A stretch of DNA of 64,000 nucleotides from Apostichopus japonicus (taxonomy: Eukaryota; Echinodermata; Holothuroidea; Aspidochirotida; Stichopodidae), in assembly GCF_037975245.1 (NCBI RefSeq), contig NC_092572.1, forward strand, positions 3,075,501-3,139,500, read 5' to 3'. The position numbers and the translations under genes are program-made. Shown here piece after piece: positions 13,511-26,974 of this stretch. The notes below the pieces were generated by a model, which was not told where the DNA came from, searched no databases, and saw only the letters and a program-made list of their open reading frames with translations. The number at the start of each line of letters is the position of its first letter. The stretch's first letter is position 1.

Positions 13511-13849
13511 TCAGTCTTATTCTTGTTTTTTAGCCTGTTGTATTTGTAATACAGTGGTCAGCTGTCTTCACACATCGTGACCACTAGGGGAATTCCCAAT
13601 AATCTTGTTGTACAGCTAGCTGCTGACAAGAACCCCATATCCCGCAACTCTTACAGTACCATCGTAACTTGTTTAAAATTACTCTAGAATGTTACCAGAT
13701 TGATGTAAAGAAATAATAACAACTAGAAACTACTCCAATATAAAATACAACATTCCCTCTTTAAGACATAGCACATACCTTCCAAACAAATGCAGATTTC
13801 CAGCAAATTGAAAGTTGTAAACTAAGCTTCGCATTTTTTTTTGAAAACC
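13511..13849. other. no gene recognised
   Basis: No supportable feature. Confidence 0.3.
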
Positions 13850-14290
13850 GAAAGTTAGTCTACAGTTCCCATTGACTTACTTTAGTGTTGTTGTTAGGCT
13901 AACATGTGGTCGAAGGTTGCAGTATTTCATGGATATTTTAGTTCTACAGTAGCTAACTGCGTCACAATTTCAGCTAAGAAAGAGATGCTTAGGCTAGATT
14001 TTCCCGTTGACTACGTGTGGTGTTCGGGTACCATGCGCGATGATAGCAGCAAAGAAAGTATGTAAAAAAGCAAAGTATTGTTTTTTTTTTTGCAAAACGA
14101 TGGTTGGGCTACATTTCCCATTGACTTAGTGTGGTTGTTAGGCTAACATGTGGTCGAAGATGACAGTTTCCATGGATATTTTTATTATTATTTGCGACAC
14201 AACTAGAGCGAATAAACAGATGGCTAGGTTAGGTTTCCAAGCTGACTTAGTGTGAAGTATAGCTACCATGTGGTAGGAGATTTGTGGGGA
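13850..14290. repeat. diverged tandem repeat, about 115-135 bp period
   Basis: Four diverged units share a core of the type CATTTCCCATTGACTTAGTG followed by a GGCTAACATGTGGTCGAAG-like block. The cores lie near 13865, 13995, 14110 and 14232. The first and third copies are most alike, which suggests a higher-order duplication of a two-unit block. Confidence 0.7.
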
Positions 14291-14790
14291 TGTTAGGTTA
14301 TTGTTGCTGGTACTGAAATTGCTTCGTGGGGGCTGTAATTTGCCAGTGACTTTGCAGGAATTTCCCGGTGATTGTGCGCTACTCTCCCGCACTGCTTCAA
14401 ATTTGATGCTGGATTGTGAGAACTGTTTGCGCGATTCGCGCTGCTAAAGCAAACACATGTCACAATTAATTTTACACAGACACCTGATATTACGAGGGCG
14501 ATTTTCTTATAATTCTCTTTTCTTTTTCGCACTGGTAATTGTGCTTAAGGAGGGCTTTTTTAGCACTTGCGAGGGCGAATCGCCCGTCTTACCCGCTTAT
14601 TTCCAACCCTGTCCAGCACATTCGTTAATTCCAGCACATTCGTTATTTCCCTGCCAGCAATATGAACTAATTGAATATAAGTTATGTGAGACATGATACA
14701 GATCAGATACACCCTTCCTTCCAATAATTTTGACATGTTATGTCTTGGAGTTCATCAATTAAATATGCTTATTAGCTAGTGTCCAAATAC
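14291..14790. other. no gene recognised
   Basis: Only a short local duplication (CCAGCACATTCGTTAATT / CCAGCACATTCGTTATTT, 14615-14650) is visible. Confidence 0.35.
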
Positions 14791-14793
14791 TGA

Positions 14794-16613
14794 TGTCCCG
14801 TAAGTCACAATTTTCAGCACTTTTTTTCAAGTTTTGATACAGGGTTTGTATGGAGGAACAATTTTTTTTTTGTGATATTCTATGAAGTTCTAATTAAAAA
14901 CATTGGTCAACAAAATCCATCCCCAAACAATTGAAATAATATTCACTGCAAATCTAATAATCAAATTTAAAAGTGTGACGTACTGTACAGGACAGAATGT
15001 GACGTACGGGACATAGTGTGGTGGAAACCCTGTATTTATACATAAGCATGCATGGGCTCCAATGGGGACCTCTACTGGAAACTTTCCAATGCTTACAAGT
15101 TTATTTTGTTGAAAGCTGGTTGTTGCAACTTATACTCCCTGCATGCCTGAAGAGCACATCAAGGCACTAAATAACTATTGACTGATGACCACCAACAGCC
15201 CAGGTGTTGTTCAATAAACTATCGGGAAGAACTTTGTGTGTGTGTGGGGGATAGAGAATCATCAACAATGCTATTCAACATTGACATTGAATGAGGACGA
15301 CTTAAAGAATGTTGAGTTTGCATTTCAACATTTCGTAGGCCTATTGTGAAGTGTGACTATGATGGCTGTGCAACAATGTTCTTGTGTCCTGAACTTAGAT
15401 AGTAGACATTGAGATTTTTAGTTACAAGTGTAGAGTTTAGCTCGCCCAATTTTTGCAGAGGACAATCACTCATGAGTTTGTTCAATAACCAGTATTACTG
15501 TAGGTCTATAGAGTTTTCTTTGTTGTACTAGTTTCAATCATAGATGGACATTACCTGGCATTACTGTGGACATTTTGGTATATTTTGAATGAGTTGGATC
15601 ATATTTCAACTTCAGGGTCATGATGCAGTGTTGTACAATATACCAAAACAGTTTTGCACCAAAACTTTGCATCTTGAATCATTTGTGGTCTAACCAAGCA
15701 AAAATTGATGTTATGACTATTTGGTCTGGTAACCAGTATTAGGTCTATAGAGTTTTCTTTGATGTACTAGTTTTATAGATGGACATTATGTGGACGTTAC
15801 TGTGGACATTTTGGTATGTTTTGAATGGGATGGATCATATTTCAACTTCAGGGTCAATAGTGGGGAGTATGATACAGTGCCGTGCAGTATACCAAAACAG
15901 TTTTGCACCAAAACTTTGCATCTTGAATCATTTGTGGTCTAACGAAGCTACAGTAGAATTCATGTTATGAGTATATATTTGATGTATGTGTAGAGTAGAT
16001 TAATACTTTACGCATTCCATGTTTTATGTGGAATGATCTCACAAGAACAGTCACTGCTCTTTTCCGTATCCCAGAAAGAAGGAACTATGGCATGAAATTA
16101 CCAATGACATTGTTCTGGCATATCCAAATTAATGTTTTCATGTAGAAATCAGCTTGTTATGGAATATTCAGGAATAAAAATATGAGTTTTCATAGTCAGT
16201 TTGGATATGGACAAATTGTCCCGTACGTGACATGTCCCATTCGTCAGAGGACAATTTTCATATGTGTAACCACTGTACTGGAATGGCTTCATATTTTTTT
16301 CTAATTGTTACAGCTTAGCCCTTGGAAGGTTAGGCTATTCACTAGTTATAACAGCTTGATCACTGCCCTCCTAATTTCAGAGGGATTTTAGCTTTGCTGT
16401 TTAGTAAAAAAAAAACACAAAATTCTCTGGTCCCGTACGTCACACTGTACATTAATTAAGATGGGACCTAATTAAAGCAAGTGTAGGAAATCTTCATGGG
16501 TTTGTAATAAAGTAGCAGCAATAACAAATATGAAAACCTGAAAAAGTTTCTGAAAAATAGTTTTTTTATAACTATTAGACACATTTAAGTCTCTGAAATG
16601 TCCCGTACCTCAC
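14794..16613. repeat. recurring TGTCCCGTACGTCACA motif, both orientations
   Basis: The motif or a near copy occurs at about 14794 (plus), 14975-15012 (twice, minus), 16218-16240 (plus), 16429-16445 (plus) and 16598-16613 (plus). It does not recur densely elsewhere in the window. The inverted pair at the left and the ordered set at the right suggest subterminal repeats of one element, but no clear outer ends or target duplication were found. Confidence 0.55.
15487..15970 (+). repeat. 244-bp tandem duplication
   Basis: Two copies begin AACCAGTATT at 15487 and 15731. Both carry CAAAACAGTTTTGCACC and CATCTTGAATCATTTGTGG. They differ by scattered substitutions and small indels, so this is a moderately old direct duplication. 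It lies between the left and right clusters of the TGTCCCGTACGTCACA motif. Confidence 0.9.
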
Positions 16614-18510
16614 AGTGCAAATTATACAGTAGCTTGGACCTGCCCTATAATATATTTGTAGAAACATAAAAATGAATGTATAAGTCGATCTCCCACAATT
16701 TAAGACTGATGGTCCGCCATAATGGCCCGCCTTAGAGGACTACCAAGTAAAGTGGTCAGATTTGCACAGAATAATGTTATTGCGTTACTTGACAAGTCCA
16801 TATGACTTCAAGTTACACACTGAGAGGGAGACTTGAGTAGGCTAGGCCATAATAATTAAATAGGCTAAGTCCTAGCACTTAAGTTAACGTTAACATTTAC
16901 AGCTTGTACAGTATGGCACCTGCACCTACAGTAATCTGAAAATGAAACTCCTGATGAGGGACATGTTGAAGATTCGTGGGCATCTTACAGGCAGGTTGGT
17001 CTAGGCTTTATAATGTTTTTTCTCCAGTCCTACATTTGTTCAAACAAGAGGATATTAATAATTCCTATTTCCCCAGGATATTTCAGAAAGATGGTAGATT
17101 TGAAGACCATCAATGACCAGTCTGTTTGAGATATTGAAATGCAATGGTCTCCAACTGTGTAATCTCATTGAACTTCAGTAGGCCTGTACATGTTATGATA
17201 TTCATTGTAAATTGTGATTGGCCATGAATAACATTGTCTGCAAAAAACATTTTTTACAGGTTGCACAAGAATATTCTTCCCCTGATGAAGTCTTCTTTAA
17301 ATCTGTGGGCTGTGTGGAATGCAATGTATTTTCCATATAGTGGAGATTTACTCCACATCCATGACTGATTCATCATATTGATACATTCATCCCCCTGCTG
17401 ATGGTTCTCCAAAGTTTCATTCCCTACAGTTTGTGTGGCAAATGTATTGAGGGACGATTTGTTTTTTGACATTCAACTCTAAAATTGGACTTCAAATTCC
17501 AGGTGTTAGAAACATAGACCAAATTGATTTCTTTCATTTTGGAACTTGTTAGGCCATTATATAATCTGTTCTGGTGATGCAGAATTCATTCAGCAGGTGG
17601 TTCAATTCCATCAACAGATATCATACAGCCAAACAGTTTCCAAAAAGAAGGTCAAGTATTCTGCACCATCATGAGACAAACAAAAGGAATACAGGAGTTT
17701 TCAGTGGCAAAGCTCTTGTTAAATTCCTCACATTGTCTACATAGGAATTTTCTCTGTGATAATCTCGCTTTCTATTGCCCATCACTCTACACAGCAAATG
17801 TGAATGGTAGGGGTAATTTTAAAGTGATCATGATTTCATTATAGACCATCCACTGGTGTTCCATGAAAGACTCAAAATGAGTTGTTAGCTTGGCAGCTAA
17901 CTTCAGATTAAACAACAACAAAAACTGTTAAAAGGAAACATGTTTAGATGTTGCCATCTCATACTTTGGAACTACTGTCCAACAGATAACTAATATAAAG
18001 AGGCGAACAGCTTTCAGCAAACTGGTTATCCACCATAAGCCATGTGTATGGAAATGTCTGTAGTAAGTGGACCTCAAGTTTCCCACCGGGATGCTCTGTA
18101 GGCCCATATGTTTAAACAAAAGAAATTTTTATTACACACATAGGCATACATTTCTCATCAGAAACAACAAAGTTGTGCAAATTGTTGAACTATGCAAATA
18201 TTACAGCATGTTGGCATGGCTGAGCTAACAATGGATGATTTTGAGCACCACTTGTAATTTTGTAAAGCCAATGTGTTCATAAGCACCATTAGATGACTGG
18301 AAATAAACCCATATTTTCACTGGTAATCCATTTGTGCTTAACTTTGCAACTCACCACCCCAGATAAAGTTATGAACAATGTTCATCTTGTATAATGTTCT
18401 CCAAATTTCTCCCTTAATATTTGATATTCTGTGTTCTCCAGTTTTCCATTAAGTACATGCATTAGTCACTGAATCACATATATTATCTGTCAAATTTTTG
18501 TCTATTTTAG
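16614..18510. other. no gene confirmed
   Basis: Several short open stretches with splice-like borders occur (near 16722, 16932 and 17261), but they do not join in frame. I report no exon here. Confidence 0.35.
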
Positions 18511-18615
18511 GGCACTGTACCACCCCAGAAGTGTTTAATACTGAAACTGGTAAATGGAAAGTGGTGGACACAGCATACATAAGCCCATGGAGGAACATTA
18601 CCTCAAAAAGTGCAG
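18511..18615 (+). CDS. possible isolated internal exon, unknown product
   Basis: A 105-nt open segment is preceded by GTCTATTTTAG and followed by the donor-like GTACTT. Read in phase 1 it encodes 35 residues with a Cys, several Trp and an N-I-T glycosylation sequon (part: EVFNTETGKWKVVDTAY). It is a symmetric phase-1 exon, like the ectodomain exons of the gene at 39.3 kb. No neighbouring exon could be joined. A hAT-like MITE begins 14 bp downstream, so the donor region may be damaged. It may equally be chance. Confidence 0.22.
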
Positions 18616-18628
18616 GTACTTTACAGTA

Positions 18629-19990
18629 TAGGGATGCACCGGATATCCGGTCCAGTCGGACTATCCGGCCGGATAGTGAGCAATTATCCGGTTCCGGTTC
18701 TGGCCGTATATTTTCAAAATCCGACCGGATCTCTTTCAAAATCTGGCCTGAATTATTCCTTAAAAAGGGATTGGTATTACCTTAAATCAATGTAAACTAT
18801 TTCCAAAAATTAATAAAAACATTCAAAGTAAGGAAAAAATTAGGTTTAACATGTTTAATTTATTGTTCTCAATGGTCTTACCCACTGTTTCTAAAGATCA
18901 ACCAAAATAATACAACTAATATGAAGCTACCTGTATATACAACAAATACAGTTTGCAGTGAAATCATTTCTTGCAGCCTTCATCAGTTTAATATTGTGCA
19001 GTTAAAATAGACCATTCATATACTTATCAGTCAAAATACTGTTCCATTGAATCTTTACTTTCCCATTATTGTTGGCATTCATGTTTTCTCTGAATTTTAT
19101 GTGTGAAACAATCTCTTATATGGTTAGATGCATCTGAATGTTTTATAACAAACATGTGCATTAGGACCTTAAGAAGTCAAAACAATGGATCTTTTTGTGG
19201 ACCACTACAGTCCATTTCCTGTCTAGAAAGCTGTCAATTGTTACTCATTGTCTGTGGTCATGGCAAAATGCAAATTGTAATCTTGGCACTTGGCACACTC
19301 ACAAGGTAATAGATGAAGCAATGGACTAGAAGAGTTCCCACCAAATGGGGTGCCAGTCACAGAAAAAACAGTATCTAATTTTCTCACAGAAAGAGATATC
19401 TCTTTTCACCATGAAAGTTCCTAAAAGTTCATGATAAACCTAAATCATTAAGTGTTCTAATGAACATTCAATTCCATTTTAAAGGATAGATAAAAGATAG
19501 ATAAGAAAGAAGTTTCTTCCACTTCTGGAAAGATACAATGCTTTTTTTTTTATTTTACAGATAATATTACAATGTAAAAATTTGTTACCAAGTAATGAAT
19601 GATAAATAACAATTCTAATTCCAGATAGTAGTGTTATTACGACAATTAAATAATCTTTTTATTCAGTATAAGTATGAGATTTGTGAAATGTAGCTTCCCG
19701 TTTTAAAACAAACTTCATAGGTAGTATGCAGTATTATACTGTATCAAGCTTGTCAACAATTATATTGTAGTTATTTTATTAAGGAATGTAGATTACACCA
19801 CTTCAAGTCATATTTAATCTCATAAATGGGGTCTTAATTTCACCTTCTTTATAATATGCCGCTATGCGTATACCTCTCCTAAGATTTGCTCCTTGTTTCA
19901 TACTTCTACTTCTTATTAATGATTTTCTTTTGTGTAATGAAAAAATCCGGTTCCGGCCGGATAGAAAAATTTGAATCCGGTGCATCCCTA
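18629..19990. mobile_element. hAT-like non-autonomous transposon, TAGGGATGCACCGGA ends
   Basis: The ends are inverted: TAGGGATGCACCGGAT at the left and the reverse complement ATCCGGTGCATCCCTA at the right. They are followed inward by CCGGCCGGATA-type subterminal repeats. TAGGGATGCACCG ends are typical of many animal hAT MITEs. The interior (about 1.3 kb) has no transposase. No exact 8-bp target duplication is present; GTACTTTA (18616-18623) against GTTCTTTA (19991-19998) matches 7 of 8 but leaves an extra CAGTA at the left. Confidence 0.85.
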
Positions 19991-20049
19991 GTTCTTTATG
20001 AATAATTGGATTCATATCCACATATTAATGTTGTGCATAGTGAGTGTGT

Positions 20050-20057
20050 CTGTAAAC
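20050..20057. other. target-site duplication, left copy
   Basis: CTGTAAAC directly precedes the CAGAGCCG tip of the palindromic element. The same eight bases follow its other end at 26975-26982. Confidence 0.9.
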
Positions 20058-23000
20058 CAGAGCCGTATATAGAGAGAGTTTGGCCAACCATGTAACCGAT
20101 TTGGATTGGTCGAGAGGGAAAACGCCCACACAGGGTGGTAAAATAGGTCCACTTGAACACTTTATAGCAGACGACACGCATACTCACAGTGTATAGACTA
20201 TCGTTTTGTACACGAAAAAAGTACGAAATTATGAAAGAAATGGTGCTGGGGATGCTGCAATCGGTCAGAACATGGATATTGTTGTTCGATTATCCGACTG
20301 ACCATAAAAGAAGAGGAATTTTTTGGAAGTAGAAAGAACAAGATGGAGATCTAATGAAAAAAAGTCTGTGTAGCCTAGGCCCATACTAGCCATAGGCCCT
20401 AGTGTAATACGAGTAATGTACAAGCAATGCGAGAATTTTACGTTCAGACTGGTTTCTGTAATTACATGCAAGGCTATTCTCTCTCGTTTTACGATCCACA
20501 AATTCGATTTCATTATGCCAGCTCTCCTAATCATAGGCATGGCAGTTTCAGTCGCACATATAGTTATCCTAATTCCTAGTTATTGTATGCCTAGGCTATG
20601 CCTAGCCTAAAAAAGTATCACTTTTAGTTCTATGTAAAAGGGTGGGCTAGCCTCTAGGCATCACGTAAAGCCCTAATCCTTAGTTAAGCCCGAAGCATAA
20701 GTTAAGCCTGGGCTTAGTTAGACCTGGACCATTCTTGCTATTACTACAACTGTTATAGCACATTACATAATATGGCACAGTATAAGGCCCAATTAAACTA
20801 GGTCTAAGGAAAACAAAGTAGCCTAGGCCTAAACTAGTTAGGCTAGGTCTATACTCATTGGCAACTTGTGGGTTGTGTACACATACAGGCCTAATTATAT
20901 AGACCCTTTTAGTATGTCATAAACAAGTGCCCAAATGGTTAAATGATCTTGGTTTGTGTTAATTGTCAGCATTGGCCTAGCCTTTTTAGGCTAACATGAA
21001 TTCAGCCTAATTTTTTCTTCTTCAAAAGTATAGCCTAGGCCTTGGTTTAATTTGGATGCAGTCAACTATCATTTATCAAAGTTGCATCAGTACCTCCTTA
21101 TTCCCTTAATTGACACCCACATTGACGATTGAAGTTAAAAAAAACCTTTTTAAATTATCTTTAGACAGTAAATTTTAACTCCCTGAATTTCAGGACTTTT
21201 TTTACAAATCAAAGGTGACATGTGCTCTGAAGAAAAACTCCTAACATAAAAAGCCACAGTTAGCAGACTGTGATAATGACAAACCTGGTGAGTGACTTCT
21301 AGACTGAAATCCAGTTCCTGCAACCACAGCAATAAAGTCTTTGTTTTAATCAATGCACTTGTGTGTTTGAAACTTTCAAATGGACACTCAATGGCAGTTG
21401 GTTAAGATATAAGGTTTTACCTTCATCATGGAGAGTCGAAGGGAATCTGCCTCATCATCTGAATAATGGACTCAAGGATAGCAACAAATCATGATTGGAT
21501 AATGATTTTGAGCAAGTAAATATCTGGCAATTTGAAAGTTTGTATTATTTTTTTACATATTATTTAAGCTGTTTAGCTCACACACAAGCAAATGATCAAG
21601 TGACAACAACCGATGCAGTATATTTAAAGGTATTGAAGACTTGCCCTAAACCGCATGCCGCGCTCTGAAAAAGTTTACTTTCCGTTGCTTGCAAGTGAAG
21701 TTTTTTTTGTGTCGCTACAAAATGCAGACAGTAATGAAACCCGATACCTTGTTATCTTTTACCTAGACCTGAGATGTCCACGCTGCTATGTGCACTGTGT
21801 TGTGGGTATTGACTGTGATGTTTGTATTGACTGTACACTAATGTCTATTTACAGATGGTAGCAAGCTGTATGTGTATTTTCTGGGATCAATGGTGGTGTC
21901 TAACACTTCTGTTACACCGCATTCGAATCTAGGTCAGATAACCGGCATGAGACGTTTCTTTGTGCGGGAGTCTCCACACCCTTTAAGGAGAAGTATTTAT
22001 ATCCCATTAATAGAGAAAGAATTATGTTTCAATTGGTAGCATGCAACTTAAAATTTTGCAAACATTAGATACAATCAAACAATAACAAGGTTCATTTACA
22101 AGGTAATCTACTGCCCTTTATTTCACATTAGTCTGTCACATCAGAAGGTCACAGCTTTCAATAATTATACAAACAAATTCCCTTGATGGGTGCTTCGTTA
22201 GTTTCCTGCAATTTTCAAGTTTATCAATGTAATAAGTTCTGAATGTGGCAATGTGGAGAAGCTTTGGGATAATCTGTGGATAAGACTGCCAGACTATCAA
22301 CAAGATTCCACATCCATGCAACTCCAACTGCTTCCTTCACCTCCTTGCAGATGTACCACATGTCCAAAAAAAAGTCAGCATTGGTTAATGTAATTAAAAT
22401 CTGGCTTCCTCCTGAGCTGGCAAATACACATGAATTGTCAAGTACAGAGGTCAGTGTGAAACCACTGAGAGATCTTCTCAGCTTTCAAGAAAACAAAGAC
22501 TTGAAGCCAAATTGACAGAGGCCACACTGATACCATTCCACTCTCATAAGATGAAGGTATCACACACACTTCATTTTGCTTCTGCGATGCAGTGCCTGGT
22601 AGACTGTGAGGGTCACCCAATGGATGTTTTAACAACTGCCTGGTTTATAGAGCTCTACAACAGATAATTCATCCTAATGTCTAGTCGTCATCCTGTCATG
22701 GCCTTGAGCAAGTTGAACCCACTTCAACACAAAGCAGCTATTGAATTCTTGTCTAGGTACTGTCAAATCCACATCACCATCATTGCTGGTTCCAGCTTCG
22801 CTGACCATGATAAAAGAGTACAATGAGGGTTTTTTACTTCACCCAACAGAGCTTGCATTCCAGTACCATTGGGCAGCTGAAAAGATATTCAGAAATTGTT
22901 ATATATGAGTGTGTTTGTATGCATGCATATGCGTGATTTTCTTGCTTTACAGAACAGCTCCATTTTGATAAGCTACGTAACGTGTAAACCTGCCAATCAT

Positions 23001-23354
23001 ATGTTTGAAATAGGACAGGCTGAAACGATTCTTAAATGAAAAGCTTAACGACTTCTTGCATTTTTATACATCACTGTTCAGGTAAGGCCAGTAAGGGCAG
23101 TATGAAGAATAAGTAACAATTAATAATTATCATTATGGCCATTTGCTGTCTGCATAAAAACAAACTGAATGATGTCATCAGCCCTATGCTCAGTTGACAA
23201 CACTGACAAGTAGGCACACTATGTCAGTGTGATCCATGAAACCTCATTAAGGAGATGACCGTATAGTATATATGTTAATGGAAAATACATAAGCTACAAC
23301 ATACACCAGTATTCAGTTGTTGCAGGTTTTTTTTTTCTCGACAGACCCATTCAA
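20058..23354 (+). repeat. left arm of the 6.9-kb palindrome
   Basis: It is matched along its length by 23672-26974 in reverse. Short frames such as 22276-22515 have mirror copies in the other arm with one or two residue changes. A region near 22300-22560 reads openly for about 80 codons and might be a transposase remnant, but I recognise no motif in it. Confidence 0.92.
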
Positions 23355-23671
23355 TCTGTTGCACCTACTATAGCCTAGTACTACATTCCTGAGAAATTAA
23401 CACCACAATATCAGTCTTAGGTTTGCCCACAGACTCCTACACTCAAGTATATAGTTTAGTTTAGTAGAAAAAATGACCAGGAGAGACATTCAAGTCCCCA
23501 TTAAGGACCCTAAGGCTATATGAGAGGAATAAAACCGAGGACATCAAATGTCATACCCAATTACAATGCTTAATGTACTCATCCAAAGTATTCTTAAACC
23601 CATACACACTACTTGCAATTCAACCTTCTCAGGCAAACCATTCAATCCATCCAGTATAAGTTGTATTAGAC
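23355..23671. other. spacer of the palindrome
   Basis: This 317-bp stretch is not mirrored. It could be the original interior of the element or the place where a head-to-head rearrangement occurred. No coding motif is recognised. Confidence 0.8.
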
Positions 23672-26600
23672 TTGAATGGGTCTGTCGAGAAAAAAAAAAC
23701 CTGCAACAACTGAATACTGGTGTATGTTGTAGCTTATGTATTTTCCATTAACATATATACTATATGGTCATGTCCTTAATAAGGTTTCATGGATCACACT
23801 GACATAGTGTGCCTACTTGTCAGTGTTGTCAACTGAGCACAGGGCTGATGACATCATTCAGTTTGTTATTATGCAGACAGCAAATGGCCATAATGATAAT
23901 TATTAATTGTTACTTATTCTTCATACTGCCCTTACTGGCCTTACCTGAACAGTGATGTATAAAAATGCAAGAAGTCGTTAAGCATTTCATTTAAGAATCG
24001 TTTCAGCCTGTCCTATTTCAAACATATGATTGGCAGGTTTCCACGTTACATAGCTTATCAAAATGGAGCTGTTCTGTAAAGCAAGAAAATCACACATATG
24101 CATGCATACAAACACACTCATATATAACAATTTCTGAATATCTTTTCAGCTGCCCAAAGGTACTGGAATGCAAGCTCTGTTGGGTGAATTAAAAAACCCT
24201 CATTGTACTCTTTTATCGTGGTCAGCATAGCTGGAACCAGCAATGATGGTGATGTGGATTTGACAGTACCTAGACCAGAATTCAATAGCTGCTTTGTGTT
24301 GAAGTGGGTTCAACTTGCTCAAGGCCATGACAGGATGACGACTAGACATTAGGATGAATTATTTGTTGCAGAGCTCTATAAACCAGGCAGTTGTTAAAAC
24401 ATCCATTGGGTGACCCTCACAGGCTACCAGGCACTGCATCGCAGAAGCAAAATGAAGTGTGTGTGATACCTTCATCTTATGAGAGTGGAATGGTATCAGT
24501 GTGGCCTCTGTCAATTTGGCTTCAAGTCTTTGTTTTCTTGAAAGCTGAGAAGATCTTTCAGTGGTTTCACACTGACCTCTGTACTTGACAATTCATGTGT
24601 ATTTGCCAGCTCAGGAGGAAGCCAGATTTTAATTACATTAACCAATGCTGACTTTTTTTGGGACATGTGGTACATCTGCAAGGAGGTGAAGGAAGCAGTT
24701 GGAGTTGCATGGATGTGGAATCTTGTTGATAGTCTGGCAGTTTTATCCACAGATTATCCCAAAGCTTCTCCACATTGCCACATTCAGAACTTATTACATT
24801 GATAAACTTGAAAATTGCAGGAATCTAACGAAGCACCCATCAAGGGAATTTGTTTGTATAATTATTGAAAGCTGTGACCTTCTGATGTGACAGACTAATG
24901 TGAAATAAAGGGCAGTAGATTACCTTGTAAATGAACCTTGTTATTGTTTGATTGTATCTAATGTTTGCAAAATTTTAAGTTGCATGCTACCAATTGAAAC
25001 ATAATTCTTTCTCTATTAATGGGATATAAATACTTCTCCTTAAAGGGTGTGGAGACTCCCGCACAAAGAAACGTCTCATGCCGGTTATCTGACCTAGTTT
25101 CGAATGCGGTGTAACAGAAGTGTTAGAGACCACCATTGATCCCAGAAAATACACATACAGCTTGCTACCATCTGTAAATAGACATTAGTGTACAGTCAAT
25201 ACAAACATCACAGTCAATACCCACAACACAGTGCACATAGCAGCGTGGACATCTCAGGTCTAGATGAAAGATAACAAGGTATCAGGTTTCATTACTGTAG
25301 ACCTGCCTTTTGTAGCGACACAAAAAAACTTCACTTGCAAGCAACGGAAAGTAAACTTTTTCAGAGCGCGGCATGCGGTTTAGGGCAAGTCTTCAATACC
25401 TTTAAATATACTGCATCGGTTGTTGTCACTTGATCATTTGCTTGTGTGTGAGCTAAACAGCTTAAATAATATGTAAAAAAATAATACAAACTTTCAAATT
25501 GCCAGATATTTACTTGCTCAAAATCATTATCCAATCATGATTTGTTGCTATCCTTGAGTCCATTATTCAGATGATGAGGCAGATTCCCTTCAAGTCTCCA
25601 TGATGAAGGTAAAACCTTATATCTTAACCAACTGCCAATGAGTGTCCATTTGAAAGTTTCAAACACACAAGTGCATTGATTAAAACAAAGACTTTATTGC
25701 TGTGGTTGCAGGAACTGGATTTCAGTCTAGTAGTCACTCACCAGGTTTGTCATTATCACAGTCTGCTAACTGTGGCTTTTTATGTTAGGAGTTTTTCTTC
25801 AGAGCACATGTCACCTTTGATTTGTAAAAAAAGTCCTGAAATTCAGGGAGTTAAAATTTACTGTCTAAAGATAATTTAAAAAGATTTTTTTAACTTCAGT
25901 CATCAATGTGGGTGTCAATTAAGGGAATAAGGAGGTACTGTCGCAACTTTGATAAATGATAGTTGACTGCATCCAAATTAAACCAAGGCCTAGGCTATAC
26001 TTTTGAAGAAAAAATTAGGCTGAATTCATGTTAGCCTAAAAAGGCTAGGTGAATGCTGACAATTAACACAAACCAAGATCATTTAACCATTTGGGCACTT
26101 GTTTATGGCATACTAAAAGGGTCTCTATAATTAGGCCTGTATGTGTACACAACCCATAAGTTGCCAATGAGTATAGACCTAGCCTAACTAGTTTAGGCCT
26201 AGGCTACTTTGTTTTCCTTAGACCTAGTTTAATTGGGCCTTATACTGTGCCATATTATGTAATGTGCTATAACAGTTGTAGTTATAGCAAGAATGGTCCA
26301 GGTCTAACTTAGCCCAGGCTTAACTTATGCTTCGGGCTTAACTAAGGATTAGGGCTTTACGTGATGCCTAGAGGCTAGCCCACCCTTTTACATAGAACTA
26401 AAAGTGATACTTTTTTAGGCTAGGCATAGCCTAGGCATACAATAACTAGGAATTAGGATAACTGTATGTGCGACTGAAACTGCCATGCCTATGATTAGGA
26501 GAGCTGGCATAATGAAATCGAATTTGTGGATCGTAAAACGAGAGAGAATAGCCTTGCATGTAATTACAGAAACCAGTCTGAACGTAAAATTCTCGCATTG

Positions 26601-26974
26601 CTTGTACATTACTCGTATTACACTAGGGCCTATGGCTAGTAGTAGTATGGGCCTAGGCTACACAGACTTTTTTTCATTAGATCTCCATCTTGTTCTTTCT
26701 ACTTCCAAAAAATTCCTCTTCTTTTATGGTCAGTCGGATAATCAAACAACAATATCCATGTTCTGACCGATCGCAGCATCCCCAGCACCATTTCTTTCAT
26801 AATTTCGTACTTTTTTCGTGTACACAAACGATAGTCTATACACTGTGAGTATGCGTGTCGTCTGCTATAAAGTTTTCAAGTGGACCTATTTTACCACCCT
26901 GTGTGGGCGTTTTCCCTCTCGACCAATCCAAATCGGTTACATGGTTGGCCAAACTCTCTCTATATACGGCTCTG
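23672..26974 (-). repeat. right arm of the 6.9-kb palindrome
   Basis: Reverse complement of the left arm, with scattered substitutions and small indels. One of these is a 3-base length difference in the frame at 26485-26766 relative to its mirror at 20265-20540. The non-identity argues against a simple assembly artefact. Confidence 0.92.

Larger units (their letters stand above)
20058..26974. mobile_element. 6.9-kb palindromic DNA transposon
   Basis: The element consists of two inverted arms (20058-23354 and 23672-26974, about 3.3 kb each) around a 317-bp spacer. Its tips are CAGAGCCGTATATAGAGAG and the exact reverse complement. An 8-bp duplication, CTGTAAAC, lies at both borders, which shows that the whole palindrome inserted as one unit. 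An 8-bp target duplication with CAG-type ends fits hAT and a few other cut-and-paste superfamilies. By eye the outer 260 bp of the arms differ at about 2%. I find no intact transposase; the arms hold only short mirrored frames. Interior segments are rich in TAGGCCTA. Confidence 0.9.

Noticed and set aside
16722..17340. Possible exons starting at ATG 16722, at 16932-16994 and at 17261
   Set aside because: The second has a stop as its first in-frame codon after the acceptor, the third lacks a good donor, and the three do not join in phase.
20058..26974. Assembly artefact as the cause of the palindrome
   Set aside because: The arms differ at scattered positions and by small indels, and an exact 8-bp duplication borders the unit. 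Spanning reads would still be the final test.
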